From assembly GCF_000244915.1 (NCBI RefSeq), contig NZ_CM001442.1, positions 806,001 to 870,000 on the forward strand: a DNA stretch of 64,000 nucleotides, written 5' to 3'. Shown piece by piece: positions 1-9,987 of the stretch (position 1 is its first letter; each line of letters opens with the position of its first letter). The position numbers and the translations under genes were made by a program. This DNA comes from Bradyrhizobium sp. WSM471. GTDB taxonomy: Bacteria > Pseudomonadota > Alphaproteobacteria > Rhizobiales > Xanthobacteraceae. The notes beneath the pieces were generated by a model. It was not told the DNA's origin. It made no database searches and was given only the letters and a program-made list of their open reading frames with translations.

Positions 1-253
1 ACTTAGTTGACCGGGCCGGGATCATCAAAGGCCTTCATCAGCCGTCGTTAATCGTTGCGCTTCAGTTCGACGATGAACCCTCCGACAGATCGCCAGGACC
101 GGAGCGCTCGCAGGCTGGACAAGGCAGCCTCGTGCTGGTGCAGTATCTCCCTCGAGGAGCACTTGCTCCCCTTCAGGTGCCTCATCTGTCGGGTTCCGAA
201 TTTCTGTAGGTACAATCGCGGTCAGCCCCCAACGACGATGTTGGGCAGTAGCA

Positions 254-777
254 TCATCGCCGTTTTTCGAGCCGGGACTTCGAAGCGTTGGTTGTCACGG
301 TTCCGAGGCTCGCCACCAGGGCTTGTCCCAACCCTTCCTTCAAGCTGTCCAACAGAGACAATTCAGCGACTGCAGGTGAGGTTGTTGCTTTGTCGTTCCT
401 TGAGGATTTGATATTCGTATTTGATTGATGAACAGCAAGCTTTTTCGAACGCTCTCGGTTTGAGAGAGTCGGCTTTGTCGGTACGTCCCCAACCGGCGTC
501 GCAGTTGCTATCTTGGGAGGAGGCACGACAGCTGCAACAGCTGTTTGTGGCCATCGTTCAGCAAACTCCAGTACGCTCGGCGGCGAGACGATCGTCGGCA
601 AACTTGTGTCGATAACGACCCGCTCGGGCACCCGTTCGGCCGAGGCTATCCTTATGGCGGGCCTTTCGGTCGAGCCACCGGTAGGTTCCATCACTTGCTG
701 CGGCAAACACCACCCCAATCCGATCAGCCAAAGGACAAGGGCGCTGCCGACAACCCGAAATATTTAATCAACGGCAT
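254..777 (-). pseudogene. Small Pro-rich membrane-anchored protein, frameshifted
   Basis: A minus-strand open frame of 154 codons begins at a TTG near 718, but it can be read further upstream to a stop near 763. That extra stretch encodes a hydrophobic segment (VVGSALVLWLIGLGWCLP) suited to a membrane anchor. An ATG at 777 with the start MPLIKYF lies one frame away, and one missing base near 757 would join it to the hydrophobic segment. From memory, short proteins starting MPLxxYF followed by one membrane helix and a Pro/Ala-rich tail are common in Bradyrhizobium. I therefore read this as such a gene broken by a one-base deletion. Function is unknown. A sequencing error is the main alternative. 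Confidence 0.55.
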
Positions 778-898
778 GGGTCGTCTCCCATTCGAGACGA
801 TCTTGAGGCCGGAATTCTTAGTAGATCGGTAAAGGTAGATTAAAAACGGTAACGTGGTTATCGGAGATGTTGCGACGCAGAAGCGACGCCATTTGCCC

Positions 899-950
899 GA
901 GAGAGAGAGAGAGAGAGGGAGAGGGAGAGGGAGAGGGAGAGGGAGAGGGA
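899..950. repeat. Purine microsatellite (GA)n then (GAGGGA)n
   Basis: About eight GA dinucleotides run directly into five or more GAGGGA hexamers, giving an unbroken purine strand of about 50 bases. It lies between the broken gene at 254-777 and the IS21 element and is not inside a credible gene. Simple repeats this long are uncommon in bacteria and prone to length change. Confidence 0.95.
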
Positions 951-1030
951 GCCGAGCCTTCAGCGCTTGAGAGGATTAGCTCTCTCCAAGACGCAGAGGT
1001 CGGCTTCACCTGCGCGCACATGCAAAGTAT

Positions 1031-1085
1031 TGTCAATCGGCTTGCAACTTTGACCCCTCATCGGCGTCCAATTTTGACCCCTTTG
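1031..1085. repeat. Left terminal inverted repeat region of the IS21 element
   Basis: The outer repeat TGTCAATCGGCTTGCAA is followed by two TTTGACCCC blocks (near 1050 and 1073) flanking CATCGGCGTCCAA. The same pattern appears in reverse complement at the right end. The istB stop codon (1033-1035) falls inside the outermost repeat, so the last residues of IstB are encoded by the element end. Confidence 0.9.
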
Positions 1086-1896
1086 TGCGGCGTTGTTTGC
1101 TGGTAGCGCTCGTCTCGTCGGAGCTGGCCGGGATAGCGGAGGCGAGACGAGCGCGGGTGGCGTGATCGTCGTCTCGGCTTTTGAACCGCCAGCTGTCGTT
1201 GCCGGTCTCGACGATGTCACAGTGATGGGTCAACCGGTCGAGCAGCGCGGTGGTCATCTTGGCGTCGCCGAACACACTCGGCCATTCGCCGAAGGCGAGA
1301 TTTGTCGTCACGATGACGGAGGCGCGCTCATAGAGCCGGCTGACGAGGTGGAACAGAAGCTGGCCACCCGACTGGGCGAAGGGCAAATAGCCGAGTTCGT
1401 CCAGCACGATGAAGTCCATCCGGGTCAGATGCTCGGCGAGCCGTCCTTGCCGTCCGTTGCGGGTCTCGGTCTCGAGGCGATTGACGAGGTCGACTACGTT
1501 GAAGAAGCGGCCGCGAGCACCGGATCGGATGCAGCTTCTGGCGATGGCAATGGCCAGGTGGGTTTTGCCTGTGCCGGTGCCGCCAACCAGTACGACGTTG
1601 CGTTGCTGGGCGATGAAGCCGCCGCCGGCTAGGTCATTGACGAGAGTCTGATTGATTGGCGTGCCATCGAACTGGAAGTCCGCGATGTCCTTGGCAAGTG
1701 GCAGCTTGGCAATGGTGAGCTGGTATTTGATCGACCTGGCTTGCTTCTCATTGATCTCGGCGTTGAGCAGGTCGCCGACAATGCGCTGAGGTTCGTGCTG
1801 GCGTTTGACAGCGGTCGCCATGATCTCGTCGAAGGCCGCCTTCATGCCATAGAGCTTGAGTTCGCCCATGAGGTCGAAGATTTGGGTTCGTTCCAT
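1033..1896 (-). CDS. istB: IS21 helper ATPase IstB
   Basis: This 287-residue AAA+ ATPase activates the IstA transposase and selects the target in IS21 elements. The Walker A motif is GGTGTGKTH and the Walker B motif is [11 protein letters not shown], both characteristic of the DnaC-like IstB family. The ATG at 1896 starts [10 protein letters not shown] and overlaps the istA stop as TGATG, so translation is coupled. A longer reading upstream lies inside istA. The C-terminus is Lys/Asp-rich and runs into the terminal inverted repeat. No frameshift is visible, so the gene appears functional. Confidence 0.96.
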   Translation of the reverse strand: MERTQIFDLMGELKLYGMKAAFDEIMATAVKRQHEPQRIVGDLLNAEINEKQARSIKYQLTIAKLPLAKDIADFQFDGTPINQTLVNDLAGGGFIAQQRNVVLVGGTGTGKTHLAIAIARSCIRSGARGRFFNVVDLVNRLETETRNGRQGRLAEHLTRMDFIVLDELGYLPFAQSGGQLLFHLVSRLYERASVIVTTNLAFGEWPSVFGDAKMTTALLDRLTHHCDIVETGNDSWRFKSRDDDHATRARLASAIPASSDETSATSKQRRTKGSKLDADEGSKLQAD

Positions 1897-3395
1897 CAGA
1901 TGGTCCTCCGGAGGTTGTCGTAGCGGGCACAATCGGCGATCGGTGCATGACGGAGCGTCAGTGCGGCCGGCGTCATGATGTTGGCCGGTGGGGCGAGTTC
2001 ACGTTGACGGGCCAGGATATTGAGAACGACATCTGCGGAATGGACGCTGTGACTGAGCGCTTCGGCACAGGCCGCTTCCACCGCGGGGAGACCGTCAGTC
2101 AGCACCGCGTTGAGGATATCGACCATCTGCCGATTGCCATCGTCGGTGCTGGCAAGCTTGCGCCGGATCCGCTCGATCGCGGCCGGCAGCACCCAGTCCT
2201 TGAAGGGAGCACCGTTGCGCAAGGCGCCGGGTTTGCGGACGAGCACCGGCACATAATGCCAGGGGTCGTAGACGGTATCGCCGCGACTAAAGGATCGCGG
2301 GTGCTCGGCAACGATGCGTCCATCCTGACGGATCACGATGCGATCGGCATAGGCTTGAACCTCGACCGGTCGTCCGACTGCGCTGGCTGCGACCGAGTAC
2401 TTGTTGTTGTCGAAGCGCACCAGGCAGGTCCTCGAGACCGACGCCGTCACGGCATGGAAGCCGTCGAAGCGGCCGGCATAGGGAACGAGCTTGGGGCGTT
2501 CGGCTTCGAACACGTCCCAGATCGTCTGATCAACCAACTCCGGATGGCGATGAGCCTTGGCGTAGGCGATGCATTTGTCGAGCAGCCAGGCGTTTAACTC
2601 GTCGAGGTTTTTGAACCGCAGCCGCGGCGTGAAGAAGCGTTCCCTGACCAGCCCAACCTGGTTCTCGACCTGCCCCTTCTCCCAGCCCGACGCTGGCGTG
2701 CAGGCGACCGGATCGACCAGATAGTGGCTGCACATCTGCAAGAAGCGGCGATTGTAGAGACGCCCTTTACCGACGAAAATCGTCTCTACCGCGGTCTTCA
2801 TGTTGTCGTAGATGCCGCGAGTGCAGGTGCCTTTGAACAGGGCGAACGCCCGGTCGTGGGCATCGAACACCATCTCCTGCGTCTCCCGCGGATAGGCTCG
2901 CACGAACAGCATGCGGCTGTGACAGAGCCGGACATGGGCGGCCTTCACCATCACCGTGGTGCCGCTCAGCAAGACCACCTCGTGGCTCCAGTCGAACTGG
3001 TAGGCTTCGCCTGGGGCAAAGCTCAGCGGAACATAAGCGGCTGCGGTCGGTTGCCCGCGTTCTTTGCTCCAGCGCCTGGCGTAACGCCGCACCGCATCGT
3101 AACCGCCGTCATAGCCGCGGCCGCGCAACTCTTCGAAGATCCGGATCAGCGTCAACTGTTCACGAGCGGATTTAGTCACGTTCGACGCAAGCAGCCCGTC
3201 AAGTTCGACTGCCCATTGTCCGAGCTTTGGCCGCGGCTGCACCTGCCGTTCGTACTCGAAGGAGGTCTCTCCCGACCTCAGCACCTTCCGAACCGTGTTC
3301 CGCGACACCTTCAGGTCACGGGCGATCTCCTTGATCGTCTTGCCCTTGATGAAGTGCTCGCGCCGGATCCGGGCAATCGTCTCCACGATCAGCAT
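1896..3395 (-). CDS. istA: IS21 transposase IstA
   Basis: This 499-residue DDE transposase catalyses excision and insertion of the element. The N-terminus has a helix-turn-helix ([19 protein letters not shown], about residues 21-39). The catalytic core carries Asp in YQFDWSHE, Asp in [10 protein letters not shown] and Glu in [12 protein letters not shown], in the usual order. The ATG at 3395 is preceded by a G-rich ribosome site (GGTGGGGG). It lies just inside the right terminal repeat and overlaps istB at its 3' end. Length and order are normal for the family. Confidence 0.96.
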   Translation of the reverse strand: MLIVETIARIRREHFIKGKTIKEIARDLKVSRNTVRKVLRSGETSFEYERQVQPRPKLGQWAVELDGLLASNVTKSAREQLTLIRIFEELRGRGYDGGYDAVRRYARRWSKERGQPTAAAYVPLSFAPGEAYQFDWSHEVVLLSGTTVMVKAAHVRLCHSRMLFVRAYPRETQEMVFDAHDRAFALFKGTCTRGIYDNMKTAVETIFVGKGRLYNRRFLQMCSHYLVDPVACTPASGWEKGQVENQVGLVRERFFTPRLRFKNLDELNAWLLDKCIAYAKAHRHPELVDQTIWDVFEAERPKLVPYAGRFDGFHAVTASVSRTCLVRFDNNKYSVAASAVGRPVEVQAYADRIVIRQDGRIVAEHPRSFSRGDTVYDPWHYVPVLVRKPGALRNGAPFKDWVLPAAIERIRRKLASTDDGNRQMVDILNAVLTDGLPAVEAACAEALSHSVHSADVVLNILARQRELAPPANIMTPAALTLRHAPIADCARYDNLRRTI

Positions 3396-3446
3396 CCCCC
3401 ACCACCTGCTTTGTTACGAAGCAGGCAGCGCAACAGACCAACCTGT

Positions 3447-3509
3447 AGGGGGTCAATTTTGGACGCCGATCCCCCGGCTTAGGGGGTCAATATTGCAGGC
3501 CGAATGACA
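3447..3509. repeat. Right terminal inverted repeat region of the IS21 element
   Basis: Two GGGGTCAATxTT blocks (near 3449 and 3484) surround GGACGCCGAT, and the end closes with CCGAATGACA at 3509. It mirrors the left end with a few mismatches. The region lies upstream of istA, so it probably also carries the transposase promoter. Confidence 0.9.
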
Positions 3510-3739
3510 AAGTATGGCTTCGATGTCGTACAAATGCGAACGTTGCGCTGCTTGCGTGTGCACCCTGGCTTGAACCTAGTCACTCCAGGTTGGATCTCCG
3601 AACAATGGCGCTGCTTGGGAATGCAGACACAGCGATGCCTGCTGGCCTCGTTCGCCCGGAATATACGCGCAGTGGCGCGAAATTGGCGCTTAAACCGCAG
3701 CCGACAATCGGTCTGCGTTGCGCGGACGCGCGCGGTCCT

Positions 3740-5242
3740 CTATCTCTGCGCCGGATGAATTTTGATACGATGTATTTCCATTTTTTGGCCGATGCCCTTC
3801 AAATTTTGGTAGTCGCGCGATGCCGAGCATCCTTTGACGATGTCACTCACTCCAGGGGCCTCCATCACCGTTTCTGTCAGGCAGATTTCGTTGACGCCGG
3901 CTAGACCTTGCACACGGGCGGCAATATTCACGTCCTGTCCGAAGTAGTCGATCCGGTCATTGAGCCTTACGGCTATGGCCCTGCCTCTGTGCACGCCGAT
4001 TTTGAGGCCGAGCGGCTGCGAAGCGGTCCGATTGAAACGCGACAGCTCTTCGATCATCTCGACGGATGCAAGAACCGCGTCCTGGGGACGCCCGAAGGCA
4101 GCCATGACTGCATCACCGATCGTCTTCACGATAGTGCCAGATCGAATCTTGATGATCTTATTCAAGATGTCGAAGTGCTGACGAACGAGAAAATAAGCGT
4201 TCACGTCGCCGATGTTTTCGTACAACGGCGTCGAATCCTTTAGATCAGTAAACAGATAGGTGACGTCGGAGACGGCCAGGCTTTCGCGCTCGTCCACCAG
4301 CTGGGTCTTGTACAGTTCGCCGAAGCAGGGCGTCAGCAACAATCGCTTACCGGAAAGAAAAGGCTCATATTCGACCAGATGGGGCTGGAACTGGAAAGGG
4401 TATTGGAGAAACCAGAAGCGGCCACGATCCTTGGTGCGGTTCTCAATGTGGATGATGTGTTTGCCTGGGCTAAGATCGGCCGTCTGTCGAAACGCAAAGC
4501 GTCCGTCGCCAAGAATCATATCTCTCGGTTTAGTGGGTCGATCCGTAACGAACCGGCCCGATTCGAGTTGGACAAGCGTTTCCTGGCGTTCCGCCGGTTC
4601 ACCGTTCGCGAAGAAAACCAGAAGAAGTTTATGGCTAAGATCGAGCACCTCGAAACGACCGGCAGTTACGGCGAATTCAAATATCAACCGCTGACCCGCC
4701 TCGATATCGGCGAATCCCCGCGAGAGTGCCGCAATCAGTTGCTCGTGTGTCATTCCGTGCGGGGGCTTGAAGTCCTTGGAGAAGTTGTAACGGAGATAGT
4801 AGTCCTGGACGGACAGCATGTCCGGATGACGATATAGGATGTCGCGAATCGAACTCGAGACGGTAAAGGTGACTTGGATGTAGTCGTCAAGCGCCGCCTC
4901 ATTGAGGGCGTTGCAGAATTCGCATTGGAAACGTGGATGAACCTGGTCTAGCTCACGAAAAGTGCCGGCGACCTGCGGGCAGTAGGCGCAGATGAGCAGC
5001 CACTGCATCTCGAATAACCCAACCTTAGCGGCGTACACGAACAGCTCGATTCCTTCGGCGTCACGTAGGCCGTTGGCAGTCGCGTACTGGATAGGATTGA
5101 CTCGAAAGAGATCATAGTCGCCGGAGGCGCGAATAAAACCTTCGAGATTCGAGAGGGTCTGCGGCGCCCAACTCGCTATCGACCCGAGCTCTATGAGGCG
5201 CTGATTCAGGAGGCCTTCGTTGACTGGGGATGACCCGTTCAT
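3740..5242 (-). CDS. Class III adenylate/guanylate cyclase with N-terminal DUF5939-like domain
   Basis: The protein has 500 residues. The first ~300 resemble the DUF5939 sensor-like module often found before cyclase domains, with cysteines in CAYCP and CEFCNA that might bind metal. The last ~180 residues form a class III nucleotide cyclase. YLFTDLKDST carries the first metal Asp, KTIGDAVMAAFG the second, and FGQDVNIAARVQ the Asn/Arg transition-state pair. The product is probably cAMP, though specificity cannot be read with certainty. There is no membrane segment, so it should be cytoplasmic. It starts at the ATG at 5242 and stands alone, downstream of the IS21 insertion. Confidence 0.88.
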   Translation of the reverse strand: MNGSSPVNEGLLNQRLIELGSIASWAPQTLSNLEGFIRASGDYDLFRVNPIQYATANGLRDAEGIELFVYAAKVGLFEMQWLLICAYCPQVAGTFRELDQVHPRFQCEFCNALNEAALDDYIQVTFTVSSSIRDILYRHPDMLSVQDYYLRYNFSKDFKPPHGMTHEQLIAALSRGFADIEAGQRLIFEFAVTAGRFEVLDLSHKLLLVFFANGEPAERQETLVQLESGRFVTDRPTKPRDMILGDGRFAFRQTADLSPGKHIIHIENRTKDRGRFWFLQYPFQFQPHLVEYEPFLSGKRLLLTPCFGELYKTQLVDERESLAVSDVTYLFTDLKDSTPLYENIGDVNAYFLVRQHFDILNKIIKIRSGTIVKTIGDAVMAAFGRPQDAVLASVEMIEELSRFNRTASQPLGLKIGVHRGRAIAVRLNDRIDYFGQDVNIAARVQGLAGVNEICLTETVMEAPGVSDIVKGCSASRDYQNLKGIGQKMEIHRIKIHPAQR

Positions 5243-6228
5243 ATCAGTATGCTACCTCGCTCCATGCCGGCAATACTGGTTAGTCGGCCGACTAGCCACG
5301 CGACAATCGACGCGGTCCCTTTGTGTTCAACTGGTTTTAGTCGAACCGAGCCGGATAAGAAAAGTCAGCTCTATTGGCCTGTATCAGTCGGCAATGCGAC
5401 GCCTTGGTCGAATAGGCAATGTCTGGTCTCGTCCATCATGTCCATGAGAGCCAGCAGGGGGGATCTGCCGCGACTGCAAGTAGGTGGTCGGCAATGACGG
5501 CAGGCGCTGTTGACCCATGGCAAGCGCTTGTTGATTCTCGCATGGTCTATTGTCGGATGAAGATTATGGCATGTGGAGGTCGCGGAGCAACGTAAAAGCG
5601 TGCCTCACCGGCGAGGCATTCCAAGTGCTCCGCAATCAACCCGCCAATCCAGATAACATCTTCTTTGACCAGCAATCCGGGCATTCTCTCTGGTTCATGC
5701 GTCAAGAGCACCTGCGTCAGTCATTTCGAACTCGCGGAAACTGGCTGCATCAGACGCCGAAAGAGCGACTGATGTCTTTCGCCATCACGATAGCAACATC
5801 CGTATAGCGGCCGTTCGACCAGAACTGATCGCAAATCAGCAAAAGGAATAGCGCATTAATCGAAATCAGAATTCCCTTGCACATAGCGGACTTGTCCCTT
5901 GATGAGACTGCCAACCGAGCAGGTATGAACTGAGAGAGACGATATGTTTTCTAAACTAGCCGCGGCGACGATCTGCAATGGTTGCAGGCTGGCAAGAAGC
6001 CGTTACTAGTCCGTTAACCGACCGGTCCGACCAATCTCTGCCGAAGGTCGGTCTCCGGTCCGAAGCTGCTGATCCCGGAGGTTCGCTATTGCGTGCCTAT
6101 CGTCTCGAACCCTCGCGCGTTCTCAATAGCGATACATTCGCGATTCGGCGATTCGGCCGACCGTGTACTCTGAACTAGGATGTCTAAGGCGACCTTGGTC
6201 AAACTAGGATACGGTCCGCCCGGGGTGC
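5243..6228. other. About 1 kb without a recognisable gene
   Basis: Four short plus-strand frames exist here (within 5220-5497, 5550-5807 and 5978-6178). None has a convincing ribosome site or a recognisable family. The stretch must contain the promoter of the cyclase at 3740-5242. I see no RNA gene or strong repeat. Confidence 0.6.
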
Positions 6229-8982
6229 TCAAGGTGTAACGGTCACGCTCTTGAAGACAGTGCCGCCGTTGTTGGAGCGGCCGCTGAAGCGGACGGTCTG
6301 CGGACCTCGCGAGGTGGCACTGAATTTCCAGATGGCGGAGCGCGTATCGGCCTCCGTTACAGTGCCAAGTGTGAGGCTGGCCGCATTTGGAAAATCCATC
6401 GCCACCCCATCCTCGCGGGTGGTCGAGACCCCGAGCAGGCTTAAACCGGTAGACCCCGCCGCCGCTGACACCTGAACTCCATATGCCTCGTAACTCGGGT
6501 TGAAAATGGTTGTCTTGATTGTGAAGGTCGAGCCGATCGCGGGAGACGTTGTGCTCGGCGTAGCCGTCATCGAAATCGCAGGCGTTGGATCGCCGCGAAT
6601 GATTTTAGCCGCGATTGCCACCGGCAAGCCAAATGAGGGAGCTCTCCAGTTGATTGCTTTGAGCCGGAGAACGCCAGGAGGTGGATTGTCGATGATGAGA
6701 TATTCGACGTTGTCGATATTAGACTGCGAGGCCCAGCCACCACATTGTCCAACTGCGTCCGGCGTGCAACTGGCGCCGGGATCGGCCCACAGGTCAACAT
6801 CGTATGTCACCGCCTGTGACGCTCCTGCGCTCGCCTCGGGCTCGTCCCAGGTAAGTACGGCGACAACGCGCTTGGTTCCTCTTGGCACGTCGATGTCGAA
6901 AAAGCCCCAAGACTTGTCTGTGATCGTCATCCAGGCCCAGTGGCCGCTCCAGCCGTTGGGGTCGAGCCGCGCCCAATGCGACTGATAGTCGGAGACGCGT
7001 CCCAGTCCAAAATCATTGCGACCGCCACCAGTGTTGTTCGCGGGACTAACCTCGTCCGAATGCAGCGTAGCGGAAGCCATGAGATGGGCACGCAGCAAGT
7101 GCGGTCGATCTCTGAAATCAGGATAGTGCTCCAGCAACGTCGCCGCGATGCCACTGACATGTGGCGCTGCCATGCTGCATCCGCTCTTATCCGTATAACC
7201 ATCCGTCGTTCCCGCCTGCGCGGAGGTCACGACAGCGCCCGTTGCGACGAGGTCTGGCTTCATCCGATTATCGCCCGTCGGGCCGCGGCTGCTGCTGCCG
7301 GACAGTTCGCCAACTAGGCTTGATCCCGCGTCCTGCACGTTTCCAACTGTAAGCGCATTCTTGGCCACACCGGGAGACCAGATCGATTGCGCGCCCGGGC
7401 CGTTATTGCCGGAGCACACGATGTAGGCTTGGCGGGATTCCCAGACGCGGGCATCGAGCTTGCGCGATTCGGAGTCGGTCCCAGTCTGTCCCGATCCGCT
7501 CGCCCCACCGCTGAGATTAACGACCGAGGGCCGCGGCGCGTCGCAGCTGGTTGCGTCCGCCATGTAGTCGATCGCGTCCCGAAGCCAAGAGTTTTGTCCG
7601 GTGTTGGTCGATTTCCAGATCTTTCCAACCCGGATGCGCTCACGCGAGCCGACCGCAGTTGCGACGCCGCGGAACCGCGCTTTCGCGGTGCCAGTTCCGG
7701 AGATGGTCGCGAGAACGTGAGTGCCGTGGCCATTCTGATCATTCCAAACGCCCGCGGCGTCGCTCGTGAAATTAATCCCGCAACCGTTCTTGTTGAGGTC
7801 TTGGTGCATGGTTGCGGCCGCACTTCCCAACATGGCGCCGGTGTCGAGTAAGCCCAATACAGTTCCCGCACCCAGGAAGCCGGACGCACGGATGTAATCG
7901 ACTCCATTCGTAGCCATGCTCTGATCGTGTCCACCGCCGCTCCGGCGCTCGATTTCGATGAACAGGATGAAATCCAAACCGGAAAGAATGCGGATCTGTT
8001 CGGGTGTTGCGAGAGCCTCATAGCTCCGCAACACCGGGTCGTAGCGACCGACCTCCGCACCCGTAGCTTGGACCCGTTCGGCGAACGAAGTTTTGGGATC
8101 AGTTTCGAACAGGCTGATAATAATTGGAAATCGAACCACCTCGGAGCCGAGACGCTCGATGGCAGATTTCAGCTCCGGCGCTAATTTTTGGTCGGGTGAG
8201 GGGTAAGACAATGATCTAAACCCGGGCATTTTGGCAATGCCCTCCAACGCCTGCGCTTGCAGGGGGACGCGGACCTTGAGTGCTGTCCCATGCAGCCCGA
8301 GCGATGCGACCCCGAACTCGCTCATCAGCGTGCGCTCCGTGGCCGCGTCCGGCAGCGATTCCATCAGCAGAAAGGCATAGGTCTCCGTCCGCTCCCCTGC
8401 CGCTAAATCCGACCGTATGCGCGGGTCGACCCCGGAGGCCGGTGTCATCGTCCCTCCCGAGAACCCAAGCTGATAGGCCTCAAATGATCGGACATCCGAC
8501 GCGCCGCGCGAAGGATAATCGGCCGGAGGCTTTGGGCGATCCTTTGGCGCAGACAGCGGCCTGTTGGGCGCCTCCGTTTGGACTGTTGTCGCCTCGGCGC
8601 CCCGATGCGGAAGTGCATCGCGCGGCGGCTTGCGATCGACAGGGAAAACCAACCGATCCGCCACATCAGACTTGCTCGGTCCGAAGTCGCGACGTTTGGT
8701 GTCATCCGCGCTGGTGGCACTAGGTCGCCCAACGCCCGCCTGGCGCAATTCGAAGTTTCTGACCCCGTCCTGAACGGCTTCGAGCGAAATGGGGTCACCC
8801 TCGCCGTCCCGATTGATGCGCATAGCGCTATTCTGGCCGCTAGACGCGCCTTCCGCGGGAGCAACGGACTGCGCGGACGCAAGCGCGACGGGCGCAGCAA
8901 CCAATAAGGTCGCAACGAATGTTTTCAACCGCGCTGAACGGCAGCAATAGGCCAAACGCTTGGGTAAGAAGGTTTCGTTCAT
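6229..8982 (-). CDS. Secreted subtilisin-like serine protease (S8) with C-terminal accessory domains
   Basis: The ATG at 8982 has an excellent ribosome site (GGAGGA, 7 bases upstream), giving 917 residues. It begins with a long signal peptide (hydrophobic core VATLLVAAPVALASA). The S8 triad is complete: Asp in LGLLDTGAML, His in NGHGTHVLA, Ser in GCSMAAPHVSG, plus the oxyanion Asn in CSGNNGPG. About 330 residues precede the catalytic Asp and could act as a prodomain. After the catalytic domain come a beta-rich segment (YDVDLWADP, VLRLKAINW) and a CARDB/DUF11-like domain of about 110 residues. It is probably exported to degrade extracellular protein. It stands alone, with no cognate inhibitor visible. 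Confidence 0.92.
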   Translation of the reverse strand: MNETFLPKRLAYCCRSARLKTFVATLLVAAPVALASAQSVAPAEGASSGQNSAMRINRDGEGDPISLEAVQDGVRNFELRQAGVGRPSATSADDTKRRDFGPSKSDVADRLVFPVDRKPPRDALPHRGAEATTVQTEAPNRPLSAPKDRPKPPADYPSRGASDVRSFEAYQLGFSGGTMTPASGVDPRIRSDLAAGERTETYAFLLMESLPDAATERTLMSEFGVASLGLHGTALKVRVPLQAQALEGIAKMPGFRSLSYPSPDQKLAPELKSAIERLGSEVVRFPIIISLFETDPKTSFAERVQATGAEVGRYDPVLRSYEALATPEQIRILSGLDFILFIEIERRSGGGHDQSMATNGVDYIRASGFLGAGTVLGLLDTGAMLGSAAATMHQDLNKNGCGINFTSDAAGVWNDQNGHGTHVLATISGTGTAKARFRGVATAVGSRERIRVGKIWKSTNTGQNSWLRDAIDYMADATSCDAPRPSVVNLSGGASGSGQTGTDSESRKLDARVWESRQAYIVCSGNNGPGAQSIWSPGVAKNALTVGNVQDAGSSLVGELSGSSSRGPTGDNRMKPDLVATGAVVTSAQAGTTDGYTDKSGCSMAAPHVSGIAATLLEHYPDFRDRPHLLRAHLMASATLHSDEVSPANNTGGGRNDFGLGRVSDYQSHWARLDPNGWSGHWAWMTITDKSWGFFDIDVPRGTKRVVAVLTWDEPEASAGASQAVTYDVDLWADPGASCTPDAVGQCGGWASQSNIDNVEYLIIDNPPPGVLRLKAINWRAPSFGLPVAIAAKIIRGDPTPAISMTATPSTTSPAIGSTFTIKTTIFNPSYEAYGVQVSAAAGSTGLSLLGVSTTREDGVAMDFPNAASLTLGTVTEADTRSAIWKFSATSRGPQTVRFSGRSNNGGTVFKSVTVTP

Positions 8983-9369
8983 TGGCTTCCTCCAAATGAA
9001 CATTCTTACAAGGCGACTTTGATCCGATTTCTGAATCGTCGCAATGGCGCACAAGCCGGCACAATCAAATTTGCTTCGCGTCAACATACGACGCGGTCGC
9101 GCTCAATCTTTTGCGTTGAGCATCCTAGCAAATCAATAAATGAACCCTAACAGTACGACGGAAGATTATGCAGTGATTTAGTTCACAAGATTGCTAGTTC
9201 GATTCAAAACAGACAGGCTCGTGAACCCGATCAGCCCATCGTTCCATAACCACGCATACGCGAACGTGCAGAGCGAGGCAGGGTTGCAGGCGAGTGAGTG
9301 AGCCCAGCCAGCCGTCAGAGCAAACGCGCATTGAAGCCGTCGTTGACGCGCGTTGCAGCCCTCGCTGTC
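8983..9369. other. Intergenic stretch upstream of the subtilase
   Basis: No gene is supported here. The stretch contains the subtilase leader and, to its right, merges into the IS21 remnant that begins near 9370. Minus-strand frames across it have no family resemblance. Confidence 0.6.
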
Positions 9370-9600
9370 GCGCGCCATGGAAAACTGCCGCCTCGGCGCC
9401 ATGAGGAATTGCCCCCTCCTTGGATAGCCAAGGAGAGAGCAAATGAACAAGGAACGAATCACTAGAGGCTCGCCGTGGAGTGATCCATGGGGGCAGGTAA
9501 TGAAGACACCAAATGACGTGGCGGAGATGTTGCGCCTGAGAGCGTGCGGATGAGGGCTGAAGCGGATTGCGCGCGAGCTGGGCTGCAGCCCTGAGCTTGG
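9370..9600 (+). pseudogene. IS21-family remnant: element end plus istA 5' fragment
   Basis: Two related blocks, CCATGGAAAACTGCCGCC and CCATGAGGAATTGCCCCC (9377-9417), look like the repeated sites at the end of a different IS21 element. An ATG at 9500 then reads MKTPNDVAEMLRLRACG, a TGA stop, and GLKRIARELGCS. This is the N-terminal helix-turn-helix region of an IstA, in which a Trp codon (TGG) seems to have become TGA. Similarity stops near 9590. It differs from the intact IS21 at 1031-3509, whose IstA starts differently. Confidence 0.75.
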
Positions 9601-9645
9601 CTGCCCGATACCGACGCTTTTTAGACGCCGGAAACTGCGACCCGC

Positions 9646-9987
9646 TCACCCATTTCCTTCACTCTGAACGTTATGATGTGAATGCTGACCGAAAAGTGAC
9701 TCCCATCGGCGCGTTCGGAACCCCTTTAAGTCACTGATTGTGTAGAATCTGATTGATCGGACCCCACGCCGATCAAGGTCGAGCCCCCCCGCCGAAACAC
9801 AGAAGAACTCCTTCACGGCAAGCCTTCCACCGAGCCATCGATGAGGAGGTTTGGCTCCCACATCAGATATATCTTTCAAGGTGCAAGCGCGCTGCCATGT
9901 TCCGTCGATCGCCATCATGCTCGCCGGAATAGCCCGGTCGAACGCAACTGCCGTGTCCCTCGCTAGACCGGTGCTCTCATCACGCAC
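9646..9987 (-). pseudogene. PilZ-like c-di-GMP receptor, frameshifted
   Basis: The 113-codon frame contains MMAIDGTWQRACTLKDISD followed by VGAK, the short rhizobial PilZ pattern (a C-x-(L/V)-x-D-(I/L)-S-x-x-G-A core). After VKEFFCVSAGG the reading becomes unlike the family. Another frame ends in APMGVTFRSAFTS, resembling a PilZ C-terminus (xxGVxF). A run of seven C at 9784-9790 lies at the point where the frame is lost. The gene begins at the end of the diguanylate cyclase and overlaps it by eight bases, so the two were probably an operon of c-di-GMP synthase and receptor. Confidence 0.6.

Larger units (their letters stand above)
1031..3509 (-). mobile_element. Complete IS21-family insertion sequence, 2479 bp
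   Basis: The ends are imperfect inverted repeats. The left end starts TGTCAATCGGCTTGCAA, and the reverse complement of the right end starts TGTCATTCGGCCTGCAA, so the element begins TG and ends CA as IS21 elements do. Each end carries a second TTGACCCC-type block further in, matching the multiple transposase sites of the family. The six bases AAGTAT occur immediately outside both ends (1025-1030 and 3510-3515), a clear target duplication. Inside are istA and istB in the usual order on the minus strand. The intact genes, ends and duplication suggest a fairly recent insertion. Confidence 0.95.

Noticed and set aside
818..1036. Open frames through the purine repeat (poly Ser-Pro or Glu-Gly)
   Set aside because: They are produced by the simple repeat itself, and one runs into the IS21 end; there is no start signal.
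1093..1632. A 179-codon plus-strand frame opposite istB
   Set aside because: It lies entirely within the IstB gene in antisense and shows no motif.
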